Shown: one piece after another, positions 1-5,985 of the stretch
Position numbering within the stretch: the first letter of the stretch is position 1
Layout of the letters: every line of letters starts with the position of its first letter
NCBI GenBank assembly: GCA_002404015.1
Contig: DHIW01000076.1
Location: 1 to 9,398 of the forward strand
DNA from: Chloroflexi bacterium UBA4736
GTDB lineage: Bacteria; Chloroflexota; Dormibacteria; Dormibacterales; Dormibacteraceae
DNA length: 9,398 bases
Reading direction: 5' to 3'
Made by a program: the position numbers and the translations under genes
Notes under the pieces: generated by a model
What the model was told of the DNA's origin: nothing
Database searches by the model: none
Seen by the model: only the letters and a program-made list of their open reading frames with translations

Positions 1-342
1 TACGGCGGCGCCTACTGCGTCATGTGCTCGAAGCACATCCGGGCCGACTACAACGTGGCCTGGCCTACGGCTGAGGTCGCGGTGATGGGAGCGGAGGGGG
101 CGGTCAACATCATCTTCAAGCGGGAGATCGATTCGGCCAAGGACCCGGCACGCAAGCGCCGGCAGCTCGTGGACGACTACAGCGAGCGTTTCGCCAACCC
201 CTACATCGCCGCCGAACGCGGATACATCGACGACGTGATCGAGCCGAGCCGGACCCGGTCCGCCCTGATCCAGGCGCTCCGGGTGGCGCGGCGCAAGGAG
301 CGCAAGCGGGCTCCCCGCTGGCACGGCAACATTCCACTCTAG
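1..342 (+). CDS. pccB: Propionyl-CoA carboxylase beta subunit (carboxyltransferase), C-terminal part
   Basis: Only the last 113 residues are in the window, open from base 1 and ending at TAG 340-342. The enzyme's biotin-dependent carboxyltransferase subunit moves CO2 from carboxybiotin to propionyl-CoA, or to a related acyl-CoA, giving methylmalonyl-CoA in the cytoplasm. Seen here are the family's C-terminal blocks: WPTAEVAVMGAEGAVNIIF, then ERFANPYIAAERGYIDDVIEP, and the terminal HGNIPL found at the end of many actinobacterial-type PccB/AccD proteins. The segment before WPTAE reads AYCVMCSKHIRADYN, where AYDVMSSKH is usual, so two cysteines stand at normally D and S positions. Acetyl-CoA or methylcrotonyl-CoA carboxylase subunits share this fold, so the substrate is inferred. 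The nearby succinyl-CoA synthetase and acyl-CoA dehydrogenases favour propionyl-CoA. Confidence 0.88.
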   Translation, partial: YGGAYCVMCSKHIRADYNVAWPTAEVAVMGAEGAVNIIFKREIDSAKDPARKRRQLVDDYSERFANPYIAAERGYIDDVIEPSRTRSALIQALRVARRKERKRAPRWHGNIPL

Positions 343-379
343 CGACGCGGGGGCAACCCTAACGACGCGGGGGCAACCC
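343..379. repeat. Two tandem 20-bp direct repeats after pccB
   Basis: The 17-base core cgacgcgggggcaaccc occurs at 343-359 and again, unchanged, at 363-379, giving a 20-bp period that starts directly after the pccB stop codon. Only two copies are present and the spacing is too short for CRISPR. Each copy contains the left arm (gggggcaaccc) of the hairpin that follows, so the two copies could compete for one right arm. Confidence 0.85.
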
Positions 380-393
380 AGCGGGTTTCCCCC
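369..393 (+). terminator. Hairpin after pccB, probable terminator
   Basis: Left arm gggggcaaccc (369-379), loop agc (380-382) and right arm gggtttccccc (383-393) pair over 11 bp with a single C/T mismatch (374 with 388). It starts 27 nt after the pccB stop and lies ahead of the sucC leader, which is where a terminator is expected. No run of T follows, so it is either a weak intrinsic terminator, an RNA-stabilising 3' structure, or works with Rho. The stem is seen directly; the role is inferred. Confidence 0.5.
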
Positions 394-422
394 ACGGACC
401 CCCCTTCCGGTTTCTTACATGC

Positions 423-439
423 TGGTACGCGGGGTACCA
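423..439. promoter_or_regulatory. Inverted repeat upstream of sucC, possible operator
   Basis: The perfect inverted repeat tggtac-N5-gtacca lies 72 bp before the sucC start in the only long spacer upstream of that operon. A 6-bp half-site with a 5-bp centre fits a dimeric repressor site, but I recognise no specific regulator. Nearby, GGTTTCTTAC (409-418) and GGTTCTTAC (482-490) repeat a further element about 73 bp apart. A possible extended TANNNT -10 (TAACGT, 495-500) would put transcription almost at the ATG. All of this is suggestive only. Confidence 0.3.
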
Positions 440-510
440 ACTCATTCGGGGCGGCGGAGCCACCCCTTTACGGCGCCGTCTGGTTCTTACGGGTTAACGT
501 TTTCTCCGGG

Positions 511-1638
511 ATGAAGCTGCTCGAGTACCAGGCCAAGGAGGTCCTCGCCTCGCTCGGCATCCCCGTCCCGCCCGGCAAGGCCGCCCGCACTCCCGACGAG
601 GCCGCCCAGGCCTGCCAGGAGCTCGGTCCGGTCGCGGTGAAGGCCCAAGTCCCGGTCGGCGGCCGGGGCAAGGCGGGCGGCATCAAGCTCGCCCAGAACC
701 CGCAGGAGGCCCGCGCGGCCGCCGAGCAGATCATCGGCATGGACATCAAGGGCTTCAAGGTGCCGCTGGTCTACTGCGAGAGCGCCCTGGACATCGAGCG
801 GGAGATCTACCTGGGCTTCACGGTCGATCGCGATGCGCGCGCCAACATCCTGATGCTCTCGGCGAAGGGCGGCATGGAGATCGAGCAGGTGGCCGACGAT
901 TCGCCGGAGGCGATCGCCCGCCTGTACCCCAACCCCTGGCGGGGGCCGCTGGACTTCGAGCTCAACCAGCTTGTCTTCGACGCCGGCCTCGGCGAGCTGG
1001 CGCGGCCGCTGGCCGGCTTGATCAAGAAGCTCTACCGGGCGATCCCCGAGCTCGACGCCATCACTGCCGAGATCAACCCCCTCGTCGTCACGAAGTCTGG
1101 AGAGCTGGTCGCGGGCGACGCCAAGCTGGAGACCGACCAGAACGCGGACTACCGGCACAAAGACCTGGAGGAACGCTACGGCGAGGACCTGGAGGGCGAC
1201 ATCTACGAGCGTGCGGCCAAGAAGCTGAACCTGACCTACGTCTCGCTGGAGGGCGAGATCGGCATCATCGGCAACGGCGCCGGCCTCTGCATGGGCACGC
1301 TCGACTTGGTGCAGCGGGCGGGGGGCCGGGCGGCAAACTTCTGCGACATCGGCGGCGGGGCTCGCGCCGAGGTGGTGCAGAACGCGCTGTCCGTGATCCT
1401 CATGAACCCCAAGGTCAAGGGCGTCCTGATCAACGTGTTCGGCGGCATCACGCGGGGCGACGAGGTCGCCCGCGGCCTGGTCACCGCGCGCGACAACCTG
1501 GCCATGAAACTGCCGCTCGTGGTCCGCCTGAGCGGGACCAACCAGGAGGAGGGCCGCGAGATCCTGAAGCAGAACGGGATCGAGCCGGGCGCCAACGCCT
1601 GGGAGGCCGCCCAGAAGATCGTGGCGATGACCAGGTGA
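511..1638 (+). CDS. sucC: Succinyl-CoA synthetase (ADP/GDP-forming), beta subunit
   Basis: 375 residues, close to the 388 of E. coli SucC. With SucD it interconverts succinyl-CoA, phosphate and ADP or GDP with succinate, CoA and ATP or GTP, the substrate-level phosphorylation step of the TCA cycle. The ATP-grasp domain is seen from the N-terminal LLEYQAKE, through the nucleotide loop KAQVPVGGRGKAGG (residues 44-57), to the metal-binding EINPLVV (187-193) and GDAKLETDQNADYRH (202-216). The C-terminal CoA-ligase domain has NGAGLCMGTLD (255-265), FCDIGGGA (277-284), NVFGGITRGD (308-317) and RLSGTNQEEG (339-348). The ATG at 511 matches the usual SucC N-terminus exactly. No convincing Shine-Dalgarno precedes it (only ctccggg abutting the ATG), so initiation may be leaderless. 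sucD follows after 7 nt. Nucleotide preference cannot be read with confidence. Confidence 0.97.
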   Translation: MKLLEYQAKEVLASLGIPVPPGKAARTPDEAAQACQELGPVAVKAQVPVGGRGKAGGIKLAQNPQEARAAAEQIIGMDIKGFKVPLVYCESALDIEREIYLGFTVDRDARANILMLSAKGGMEIEQVADDSPEAIARLYPNPWRGPLDFELNQLVFDAGLGELARPLAGLIKKLYRAIPELDAITAEINPLVVTKSGELVAGDAKLETDQNADYRHKDLEERYGEDLEGDIYERAAKKLNLTYVSLEGEIGIIGNGAGLCMGTLDLVQRAGGRAANFCDIGGGARAEVVQNALSVILMNPKVKGVLINVFGGITRGDEVARGLVTARDNLAMKLPLVVRLSGTNQEEGREILKQNGIEPGANAWEAAQKIVAMTR

Positions 1639-1645
1639 CGCGCTA

Positions 1646-2512
1646 GTGGCCATCCTCCTGACCGAAGCCACGCAGGTGCTGGTCCAGGGCGTCACGGGCC
1701 GCGAGGGTTCCTTCCACACCGAGCAGATGAAGCTCATGGGCACCCGGGTGGTAGCCGGTGTGACGCCCGGGCGAGGCGGCGAGGAGCACGCGGGGGTGCC
1801 CGTCTTCAACACCGTCGCCGACGCGGTCACGGCCACCGGCGCCAACGCGACCGGCATCTTCGTGCCCCCGCCCTTCGCCGCCGACGCCATCATGGAGGCG
1901 GCCGCGGCCGGGATCAGCCTGATCGTGTGCATCACCGAGGGCATCCCGATCCAGGACATGATCCGGGTCAAGGATTTCCTGCGCGTCTATCCGGAAGCCC
2001 GCCTGGTCGGGCCCAACTGCCCCGGCGTCCTGACGCCGGGCGTCGGCAAGATCGGGATCATCCCCCAGCGCTTCTCGAGCCCTGGCGCCGTAGGGATAGT
2101 GGCGCGCAGCGGCACCCTGACCTACGAGACCATGGCCGCGCTGACGGACGCCGGGCTGGGCCAGTCCACCATCGTGGGGATCGGCGGTGACCCAGTCCTG
2201 GGCATGTCGTTCGTGGACGTGATAGCGATGTTCGAACGAGACCCCGCGACCACCCACCTGGCCATCATCGGCGAGATCGGCGGCTCGGATGAGGAGGGGG
2301 CGGCCGACCTGCTGGGCCGGGGCTCGCGGCTCAAGTCGGTGGCCTTCATCAGCGGCCGCACTGCACCCGAGGGCAAGCGCATGGGCCACGCCGGCGCCAT
2401 CGTCTCAGGCAACCGAGGCACCGCCAAGGGCAAGGAGGAAGCCTTCCGGGCCGCGGGTGTCGCCGTCGCCGAGACGACCGACCAGATCGTCGAGCTGCTT
2501 ACAAAGGCTTGA
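1646..2512 (+). CDS. sucD: Succinyl-CoA synthetase, alpha subunit
   Basis: 288 residues, the normal SucD length. This subunit binds CoA and carries the histidine that is transiently phosphorylated during catalysis. Seen are the N-terminal QGVTGREGSFHTEQM Rossmann loop (residues 14-28), GPNCPGVLTPG (122-132), GIGGDPVLGMSFVD (178-191), the IGEIGG motif (208-213) and the active-site KRMGHAGAI (244-252), whose H248 is the phosphohistidine. The start is GTG at 1646; the resulting MAILLTEATQVLVQGVTG matches the family's first strand. A usable Shine-Dalgarno, AGGTGA (1633-1638), overlaps the sucC stop codon with 7 nt to the GTG, so translation is probably coupled and supports a one-to-one subunit ratio. 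Nothing catalytic is missing. Confidence 0.97.
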   Translation: MAILLTEATQVLVQGVTGREGSFHTEQMKLMGTRVVAGVTPGRGGEEHAGVPVFNTVADAVTATGANATGIFVPPPFAADAIMEAAAAGISLIVCITEGIPIQDMIRVKDFLRVYPEARLVGPNCPGVLTPGVGKIGIIPQRFSSPGAVGIVARSGTLTYETMAALTDAGLGQSTIVGIGGDPVLGMSFVDVIAMFERDPATTHLAIIGEIGGSDEEGAADLLGRGSRLKSVAFISGRTAPEGKRMGHAGAIVSGNRGTAKGKEEAFRAAGVAVAETTDQIVELLTKA

Positions 2513-2560
2513 TGTTCGGCCGAGGCGCGACGCGGCCCCGGTCGCGTACCGTCTGACCGA

Positions 2561-2698
2561 ATGATCGAGGACATCGCGGACTACCTGGTGCTGGCGCCGC
2601 TCCTGCTGACCCTTTTCCTCGGCGGCTGGGCGGTCACCTGGTACGCGCGCCGCCGGATGGCGGCCGAGCGGGCGAAAAGCCGGGATATCTCCTCTTAG
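2561..2698 (+). CDS. Small single-helix membrane protein, 45 residues
   Basis: This ATG-started frame encodes 45 residues and ends at TAG 2696-2698. It begins MIEDIADYLVLAPLLLTLF, continues through one hydrophobic segment at about residues 8-28, and then carries a strongly basic stretch (ARRRM, then KSR) and a short polar tail. The basic side should face the cytoplasm, so the predicted topology is N-out, C-in. It fills the gap between sucD (48 nt upstream) and the DUF2752 gene (14 nt downstream) on the same strand, and its third codon positions are mostly G or C like its neighbours. No good Shine-Dalgarno is visible before the ATG. I do not recognise the family. It may be a partner of the next membrane protein. 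A chance frame is possible, but the coherent helix-plus-basic-tail pattern argues against it. Confidence 0.55.
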   Translation: MIEDIADYLVLAPLLLTLFLGGWAVTWYARRRMAAERAKSRDISS

Positions 2699-2712
2699 AT
2701 AGACTCCGCGGC

Positions 2713-3147
2713 GTGGTGGCCTCAGCCCCCCTTGCCCTGGTCCGCGCCGACCGGAATGCCCGCCTGCGCAACCTCCTGGTCCTCACCGTGCTCGTCGGCT
2801 GGCTGGTGTACACCAGGTTCTTCTGGGGCCTCAAGGCGGTTCACGCAACATTCCCTCCCTGCCCCTTCCTACTGCTGACCGGCCACCCCTGCCCGCTCTG
2901 CGGTGGAACCCGCTCCTTCGCCTACCTCTGGCAGGGCGACGTGGCGGACGCCATGCGGCTTTACCCGTTGGGCCCCGTCCTCTTCGGTGGCACGCTCTTC
3001 GGGATCGGCGGCCTGGCGGCCGCTCTGCTCAGCGATCGCACTTTCCGCTGGCGGCCCTCGCCTCTCTGGGAGCGGCGGATCCAGCTCGGGGCCGGCGCCG
3101 TGCTGGGTACGAGCTGGCTCCTGAAGCTGACCGTCCTACCGAACTAG
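2713..3147 (+). CDS. DUF2752 family membrane protein
   Basis: 144 residues. The hallmark of this small membrane family is present: a cysteine, then TGHPCPLCGGTRSF (residues 56-69), then QGDVADAMRLYPLGP (74-88), matching the family pattern CPxCGxTR followed by G(D/N)xxxAxxxNPLG with Y in place of the usual N. Hydrophobic segments lie at about residues 19-35, 86-106 and 125-142. The function of the family is unknown; the paired cysteines C60 and C63, with C50 nearby, suggest metal binding or redox chemistry, but that is inference. I chose GTG 2713; a second GTG directly after it (2716) is equally possible, and no Shine-Dalgarno decides. It lies 14 nt after the 45-residue membrane protein and 35 nt before an acyl-CoA dehydrogenase, so probably in the same transcript. 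Confidence 0.85.
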   Translation: MVASAPLALVRADRNARLRNLLVLTVLVGWLVYTRFFWGLKAVHATFPPCPFLLLTGHPCPLCGGTRSFAYLWQGDVADAMRLYPLGPVLFGGTLFGIGGLAAALLSDRTFRWRPSPLWERRIQLGAGAVLGTSWLLKLTVLPN

Positions 3148-3182
3148 AGTCCGGTCAGCGGCGCCTATAGGATGAGGGCAGC

Positions 3183-4343
3183 GTGGATTTCGAGCTGAGC
3201 GAAGAGCAGACCGCCATCCGGTCCCTCTGCCGCGACTTCGCGAAGGAGGTCGTGGCCCCGGCAGCCGAGGAGCTGGACAGGGAGCATCGCTTCCCCTACC
3301 AGATCGTCCGGCAGATGGGTGAGATGGGCCTATTCGGCCTGCCCTTCTCCGAGGCCGTGGGCGGCGCCGGCGGCGACTTCCTGTCCTACTGCATCGCCAT
3401 CGAGGAGATCGCCCGGGCGGACGCCGGAGTCGGCATCACACTGGAAGCAGCGGTTTCCCTGGGCGCCGCGCCGATCCACGATTTCGGCACCGAGGAACAG
3501 AAGGAGCAGCTACTGCCGGACCTGCTAGCAGGCCGCAAGCTGTGGGCCTTCGGCCTGACCGAGCCGGGGGCGGGTTCGGACGCCGGTGCCACCACCACCA
3601 AGGCCGAGCTGACGAGCGGGGAGTGGGTGGTCAACGGCTCCAAGCAGTTCATCACCAACTCCGGGACCGACATCACGGCGGGCGTGACGATCACCGCGGT
3701 GACCGCCCGGTCCAACGGCGCCGGCCGGGGCGAGATCAGCGCGATCCTGGTCCCCCAGGAGACCCCGGGCTTCAAGGTCCTCGAGCCCTATCGGAAGCTG
3801 GGCTGGCACTCCTCCGACACCCACCCCCTGGCCTTCGACGACTGCCACGTACCTGAGGCCAACCTGCTGGGCAAGCGCGGGGGCGGCTACCGGCAGTTCC
3901 TGCATACGCTGACCGGGGGCCGGATCGCGATCGCGGCGCTCTCCGTCGGGGTGGCCCAGGCCTGCCTCGACGCCTCGCTCGACTACGCCAGGGAGAGGTC
4001 TGCCTTCGGCCGGCCCATCTCGCAGTTCCAGGCCATCCAGTTCAAGCTGGCCGACATGGCGACCGAGGTCGAGCTCTCGCGGCTGATCACGTACAAGGCT
4101 GCGGTGAGCTACGAGAAGGGGGCCCAGAACGGGGACATCGCGAAGCTGGCGGCGATGGCCAAGCTGTTCGCGTCGGAGACCTCTAAGCGGGCCGCGGACC
4201 AGGCCGTCCAGATCCACGGCGGCTACGGGTTCATCGAGGACTACCCGGTGGCCCGCTACTACCGGGACGTGAAGATCAACGAGATCGGCGAGGGAACCAG
4301 CGAGGTCCAGCGGATGCTGATCGCGCGGGAGCTGGGCTGCTGA
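3183..4343 (+). CDS. Acyl-CoA dehydrogenase 1 (short-chain/branched-chain type)
   Basis: 386 residues, the usual length. This FAD flavoprotein introduces the alpha,beta double bond into an acyl-CoA and passes electrons to electron-transfer flavoprotein. It is complete: N-terminal helical domain (MDFELSEEQTAIRSLCRDF), the FAD/substrate segment FGLTEPGAGSDAGA (123-136), FITN (156-159), the RERSAFGRPISQFQ helix (270-283), QIHGGYGF (343-350), and the catalytic loop NEIGEGTSEVQR (366-377) with E370 as base. A catalytic Glu in this loop is typical of short- and medium-chain and (iso)butyryl-CoA dehydrogenases, unlike isovaleryl-CoA dehydrogenase. The tyrosine usual before this Glu is glycine here. 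The start is GTG 3183, supported by AGGATGAGGG at 3169-3178. It follows sucCD and DUF2752 and probably serves branched-chain amino acid or short fatty acid breakdown; the exact substrate is not readable. Confidence 0.93.
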   Translation: MDFELSEEQTAIRSLCRDFAKEVVAPAAEELDREHRFPYQIVRQMGEMGLFGLPFSEAVGGAGGDFLSYCIAIEEIARADAGVGITLEAAVSLGAAPIHDFGTEEQKEQLLPDLLAGRKLWAFGLTEPGAGSDAGATTTKAELTSGEWVVNGSKQFITNSGTDITAGVTITAVTARSNGAGRGEISAILVPQETPGFKVLEPYRKLGWHSSDTHPLAFDDCHVPEANLLGKRGGGYRQFLHTLTGGRIAIAALSVGVAQACLDASLDYARERSAFGRPISQFQAIQFKLADMATEVELSRLITYKAAVSYEKGAQNGDIAKLAAMAKLFASETSKRAADQAVQIHGGYGFIEDYPVARYYRDVKINEIGEGTSEVQRMLIARELGC

Positions 4344-4364
4344 GCGTGGGTCCCGGCTAAGCCC

Positions 4365-4822
4365 TCAAGGGCCGATCCGCACCACTTTGCCGACGCCCGC
4401 CGAGTTGCTACCACCGAAGTCGGTCTTCTGGACCAGGTTGTAGTAGCCGGGCGGCAGGCCGGCGGGGAGAGAGAGGATCGAGAGCGGAGGTGCGCTGCTG
4501 TCGTCCACCGTGTGCGCCGCCTGCGCGACGACGGGAGCCGCTTTACCCGACTTCAGCGCCGTGACGGAGTCGTAGGGCCCGCGGAGCTCCAGCGTGAGCT
4601 TCATCACGGCCGGCCTGGAGTAAGTGACCCGCTGCGAGTTGGTCACCGTCCACTCCAGGCTCACGTCCCGGCCAGGCAGCCAGCTGGTGTCGCCCACACG
4701 TTGGCGCAGCAATCGAAGGCATGGGCTTCGCGAACCACGCCTCCCGGTTGGGTCTGCCCGGCGCAGGCGGCGACCAGCAGCACCGCCAGCGCGGAAGCTA
4801 ATAAAGCAGGCGAGTGAGCCAT
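4365..4822 (-). pseudogene. Lipoprotein with a beta-rich domain, split by a frameshift
   Basis: Two minus-strand frames look like one gene. The first starts at ATG 4822 and gives MAHSPALLASALAVLLVAAC, a signal peptide with lipobox LVAAC (lipid-modified C20), followed by a Q/P/G-rich linker; it stops at 4661 after 53 residues. The second frame, open from before 4712 to TGA 4365, encodes SWLPGRDVSLEWTVTN, then alternating beta-type segments, then LPPGYYNLVQKTDFGGSNS, like an extracellular immunoglobulin-type beta sandwich, but lacks its own start or signal. Adding one C to the run at 4693-4695 would join them as one 152-residue lipoprotein reading NVWGDTSWLPG across the join. The ATG overlaps the end of the acyltransferase gene by 25 bp, so translation is probably coupled. 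I cannot tell natural decay from a sequencing error. The domain family is not recognised. Confidence 0.6.
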
Positions 4823-5502
4823 CGCCTGAGCATTTTGCGGCCAGGCGGCTCGTTGTAGACCGGCAGGATGGCCGCCAGACGCTCCCGGCCCAGCGCCACC
4901 ATCTCGTCGACCGTCCGCCCCTCCGTCTCGATCGGCTCGCCGATCACGACCGGGATCGCCTTGCCGAGCCACAGGTCCTTGGTGCCGGAGAGGGCGACGG
5001 GCAGCACCGGGACGCCGTTGTCGACTGCGAAGTGTGCGAAGCCGCTCTTCCAGGAGTCCTGCAGCTCGCCCTCCCGCGGCCCGTACGCCGCCTCGGGAAA
5101 GATCGCGACCGCGCCGCCGGCCTGCAGACAGCGGTTCACGTGCTTAAACAGCTCCGGACCCGGCTGCCGCAAGTTGACGGGGACGTAGCCCGCGACCGCC
5201 TTCACCAGCGCCCAGTGGAACCGGTGCTTCACCAGGTTCTCCGGGTTGGCCAGGAAGTGGACCCGGGGCTCGGTCGGGAAGACGGTCAGCAGCATGAAGG
5301 GGTCGAGCCAGTTCAGGTGGTTGGCGATGATCACGTAGGGCCGGTCGCGGGGGATGTTGGCGCGACCCTCTACCCGGTACCTGAACACCAGTCGAAGCAG
5401 CGGTTCCACCAGCAGCCGAAGCAATCGGAACGCCGGTGTCGCCTTCCGCTGCACAGGCAGCAGGTCCGCGGCTGGGAAGCTGTCCGGGCCTGCCTTGCGC
5501 AC
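4798..5502 (-). CDS. PlsC-type 1-acylglycerol-3-phosphate acyltransferase family protein
   Basis: 234 residues. Members of this family move an acyl chain from acyl-CoA or acyl-ACP to lysophosphatidate or another acceptor at the cytoplasmic membrane face. The four family blocks are visible: NHLNWLD (residues 61-67) with the catalytic H(x4)D pair H62 and D67; GYVPVNLRQPGPE (105-117); IFPEAAYGPREGEL (134-147), where the usual FPEG is FPEA; and PVLPVALSGTKDLW (165-178). A hydrophobic N-terminal stretch (about 25-42) would sit on the membrane. The start is GTG 5502, which lies within a perfect 14-bp palindrome, and there is no clear Shine-Dalgarno. It follows the 140-residue gene after 33 nt and overlaps the lipoprotein start by 25 bp, so the three form a likely operon. 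A role in general phospholipid synthesis or in modifying another lipid cannot be told apart. Confidence 0.88.
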   Translation of the reverse strand: MRKAGPDSFPAADLLPVQRKATPAFRLLRLLVEPLLRLVFRYRVEGRANIPRDRPYVIIANHLNWLDPFMLLTVFPTEPRVHFLANPENLVKHRFHWALVKAVAGYVPVNLRQPGPELFKHVNRCLQAGGAVAIFPEAAYGPREGELQDSWKSGFAHFAVDNGVPVLPVALSGTKDLWLGKAIPVVIGEPIETEGRTVDEMVALGRERLAAILPVYNEPPGRKMLRRWLTRLLY

Positions 5503-5509
5503 GTGCGCA
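5496..5509. promoter_or_regulatory. Perfect 14-bp palindrome over the acyltransferase start codon
   Basis: TGCGCACGTGCGCA reads the same on both strands. The acyltransferase GTG (5502-5500 on the minus strand) lies in its centre. As DNA it could be a dimeric repressor site around CACGTG. As RNA it could fold as a 5-bp GC-rich stem, UGCGC-ACGU-GCGCA, holding the start codon in its loop and stem, which would lower initiation. The palindrome is seen directly; both roles are inferred. Confidence 0.4.
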
Positions 5510-5535
5510 GACTACGCTCGGACAGCCGCTGGGCC

Positions 5536-5958
5536 CTACTCGTCCGGCACGTCCTCGAGCTTGGGGGCCAGCTCGCATACCCAGCGGCCGTCGTCGAGCC
5601 GCCGGATGAAGCGCGAGTAGCCCGCGTTGCGGGCGACGTTCAGAAACTGCTCCTGGGTGATCAGCGTGCGGAGGCGTGCCAGGTCCGCGTAGCCGGGGTC
5701 GCGCATGATGCCGCCCACCACGCCGCTCAACTCCCGCCATTGACCCTCGGACAGCGGCTCGCCGTACCCGGCGATCGTGACCAACAGGGCCGCTGTCGAC
5801 CCGGTGATCGTCTCGGGCAGGATCCTCTCGGCCTTGGCCCGAGTGATGATCTCCTTGCCCTGCTCGATGATGGCGGCGATCCGATCACGGCGGACACCGA
5901 TGATGTCGCGCCCACTGCCGACGGTGGTGCCCTCGAGGTATCTCGGACCAGCTTCCAT
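5536..5958 (-). CDS. Hypothetical soluble protein, 140 residues
   Basis: Starts at ATG 5958 and stops at TAG 5538-5536. I do not recognise the family. It has no signal peptide or membrane segment. The N-terminal third contains a long charged helix (about residues 23-48, DRIAAIIEQGKEIITRAKAE), then a small-residue stretch TGSTAALLVTIAGYGEP (52-68), a second helical region with WRELSGVVGGIMRD (74-87), and a C-terminal part FIRRLDDGRWVCELAPKLED (117-136) that looks like a short beta hairpin. A GTG at 5970 in the same frame would add four residues, but it would fall on the promoter-like sequence, so ATG is preferred. It is the first gene of the minus-strand group leading to the acyltransferase and lipoprotein, and starts 27 bp from a divergent acyl-CoA dehydrogenase. 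The coding call rests on codon use and protein-like composition; the opposite strand has no better alternative. Confidence 0.72.
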   Translation of the reverse strand: MEAGPRYLEGTTVGSGRDIIGVRRDRIAAIIEQGKEIITRAKAERILPETITGSTAALLVTIAGYGEPLSEGQWRELSGVVGGIMRDPGYADLARLRTLITQEQFLNVARNAGYSRFIRRLDDGRWVCELAPKLEDVPDE

Positions 5959-5985
5959 TCGTCGGGACACTATTGTAAGTCGGTT
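5959..5985. promoter_or_regulatory. 27-bp divergent promoter region
   Basis: This is all the DNA between the ATG of the minus-strand 140-residue gene (5958) and the ATG of acyl-CoA dehydrogenase 2 (5986). It is the AT-richest stretch nearby (gacactattgtaagtcggtt). On the minus strand TACAAT (5977-5972) matches TATAAT at 5 of 6 positions; on the plus strand TATTGT (5971-5976) fits the TANNNT form. Each would start transcription within a few nucleotides of its ATG, fitting leaderless mRNAs, and neither gene has a Shine-Dalgarno. No good -35 box is seen for either. Confidence 0.4.

Noticed and set aside
487..1971. A 494-residue open frame on the minus strand opposite sucC and sucD
   Set aside because: It mirrors the strongly conserved SucC/SucD frames, has a repetitive H/D/V/L/R-rich composition typical of the complement of GC-rich genes, and matches no family.
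2526..2546. Inverted repeat cgcgac-N9-gtcgcg after sucD as a terminator
   Set aside because: It is short, has no T run, and the genes downstream continue on the same strand with operon-like spacing.
3166..3171. TATAGG as a -10 box for acyl-CoA dehydrogenase 1
   Set aside because: There is no matching -35 box, and the same bases overlap the start of the purine-rich ribosome-binding stretch; a shared transcript with the upstream genes is simpler.
4361..4372. Small hairpin gccc-tcaa-gggc between the convergent dehydrogenase 1 and lipoprotein genes, as a two-way terminator
   Set aside because: The stem is only 4 bp, has no T run on either side and overlaps the lipoprotein stop; such stems are expected by chance at this GC content.
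4624..5985. A long open frame running into acyl-CoA dehydrogenase 2 from upstream
   Set aside because: The part before 5986 lies opposite the acyltransferase and 140-residue genes and is an arginine- and proline-rich shadow; the dehydrogenase's natural N-terminus is at 5986.
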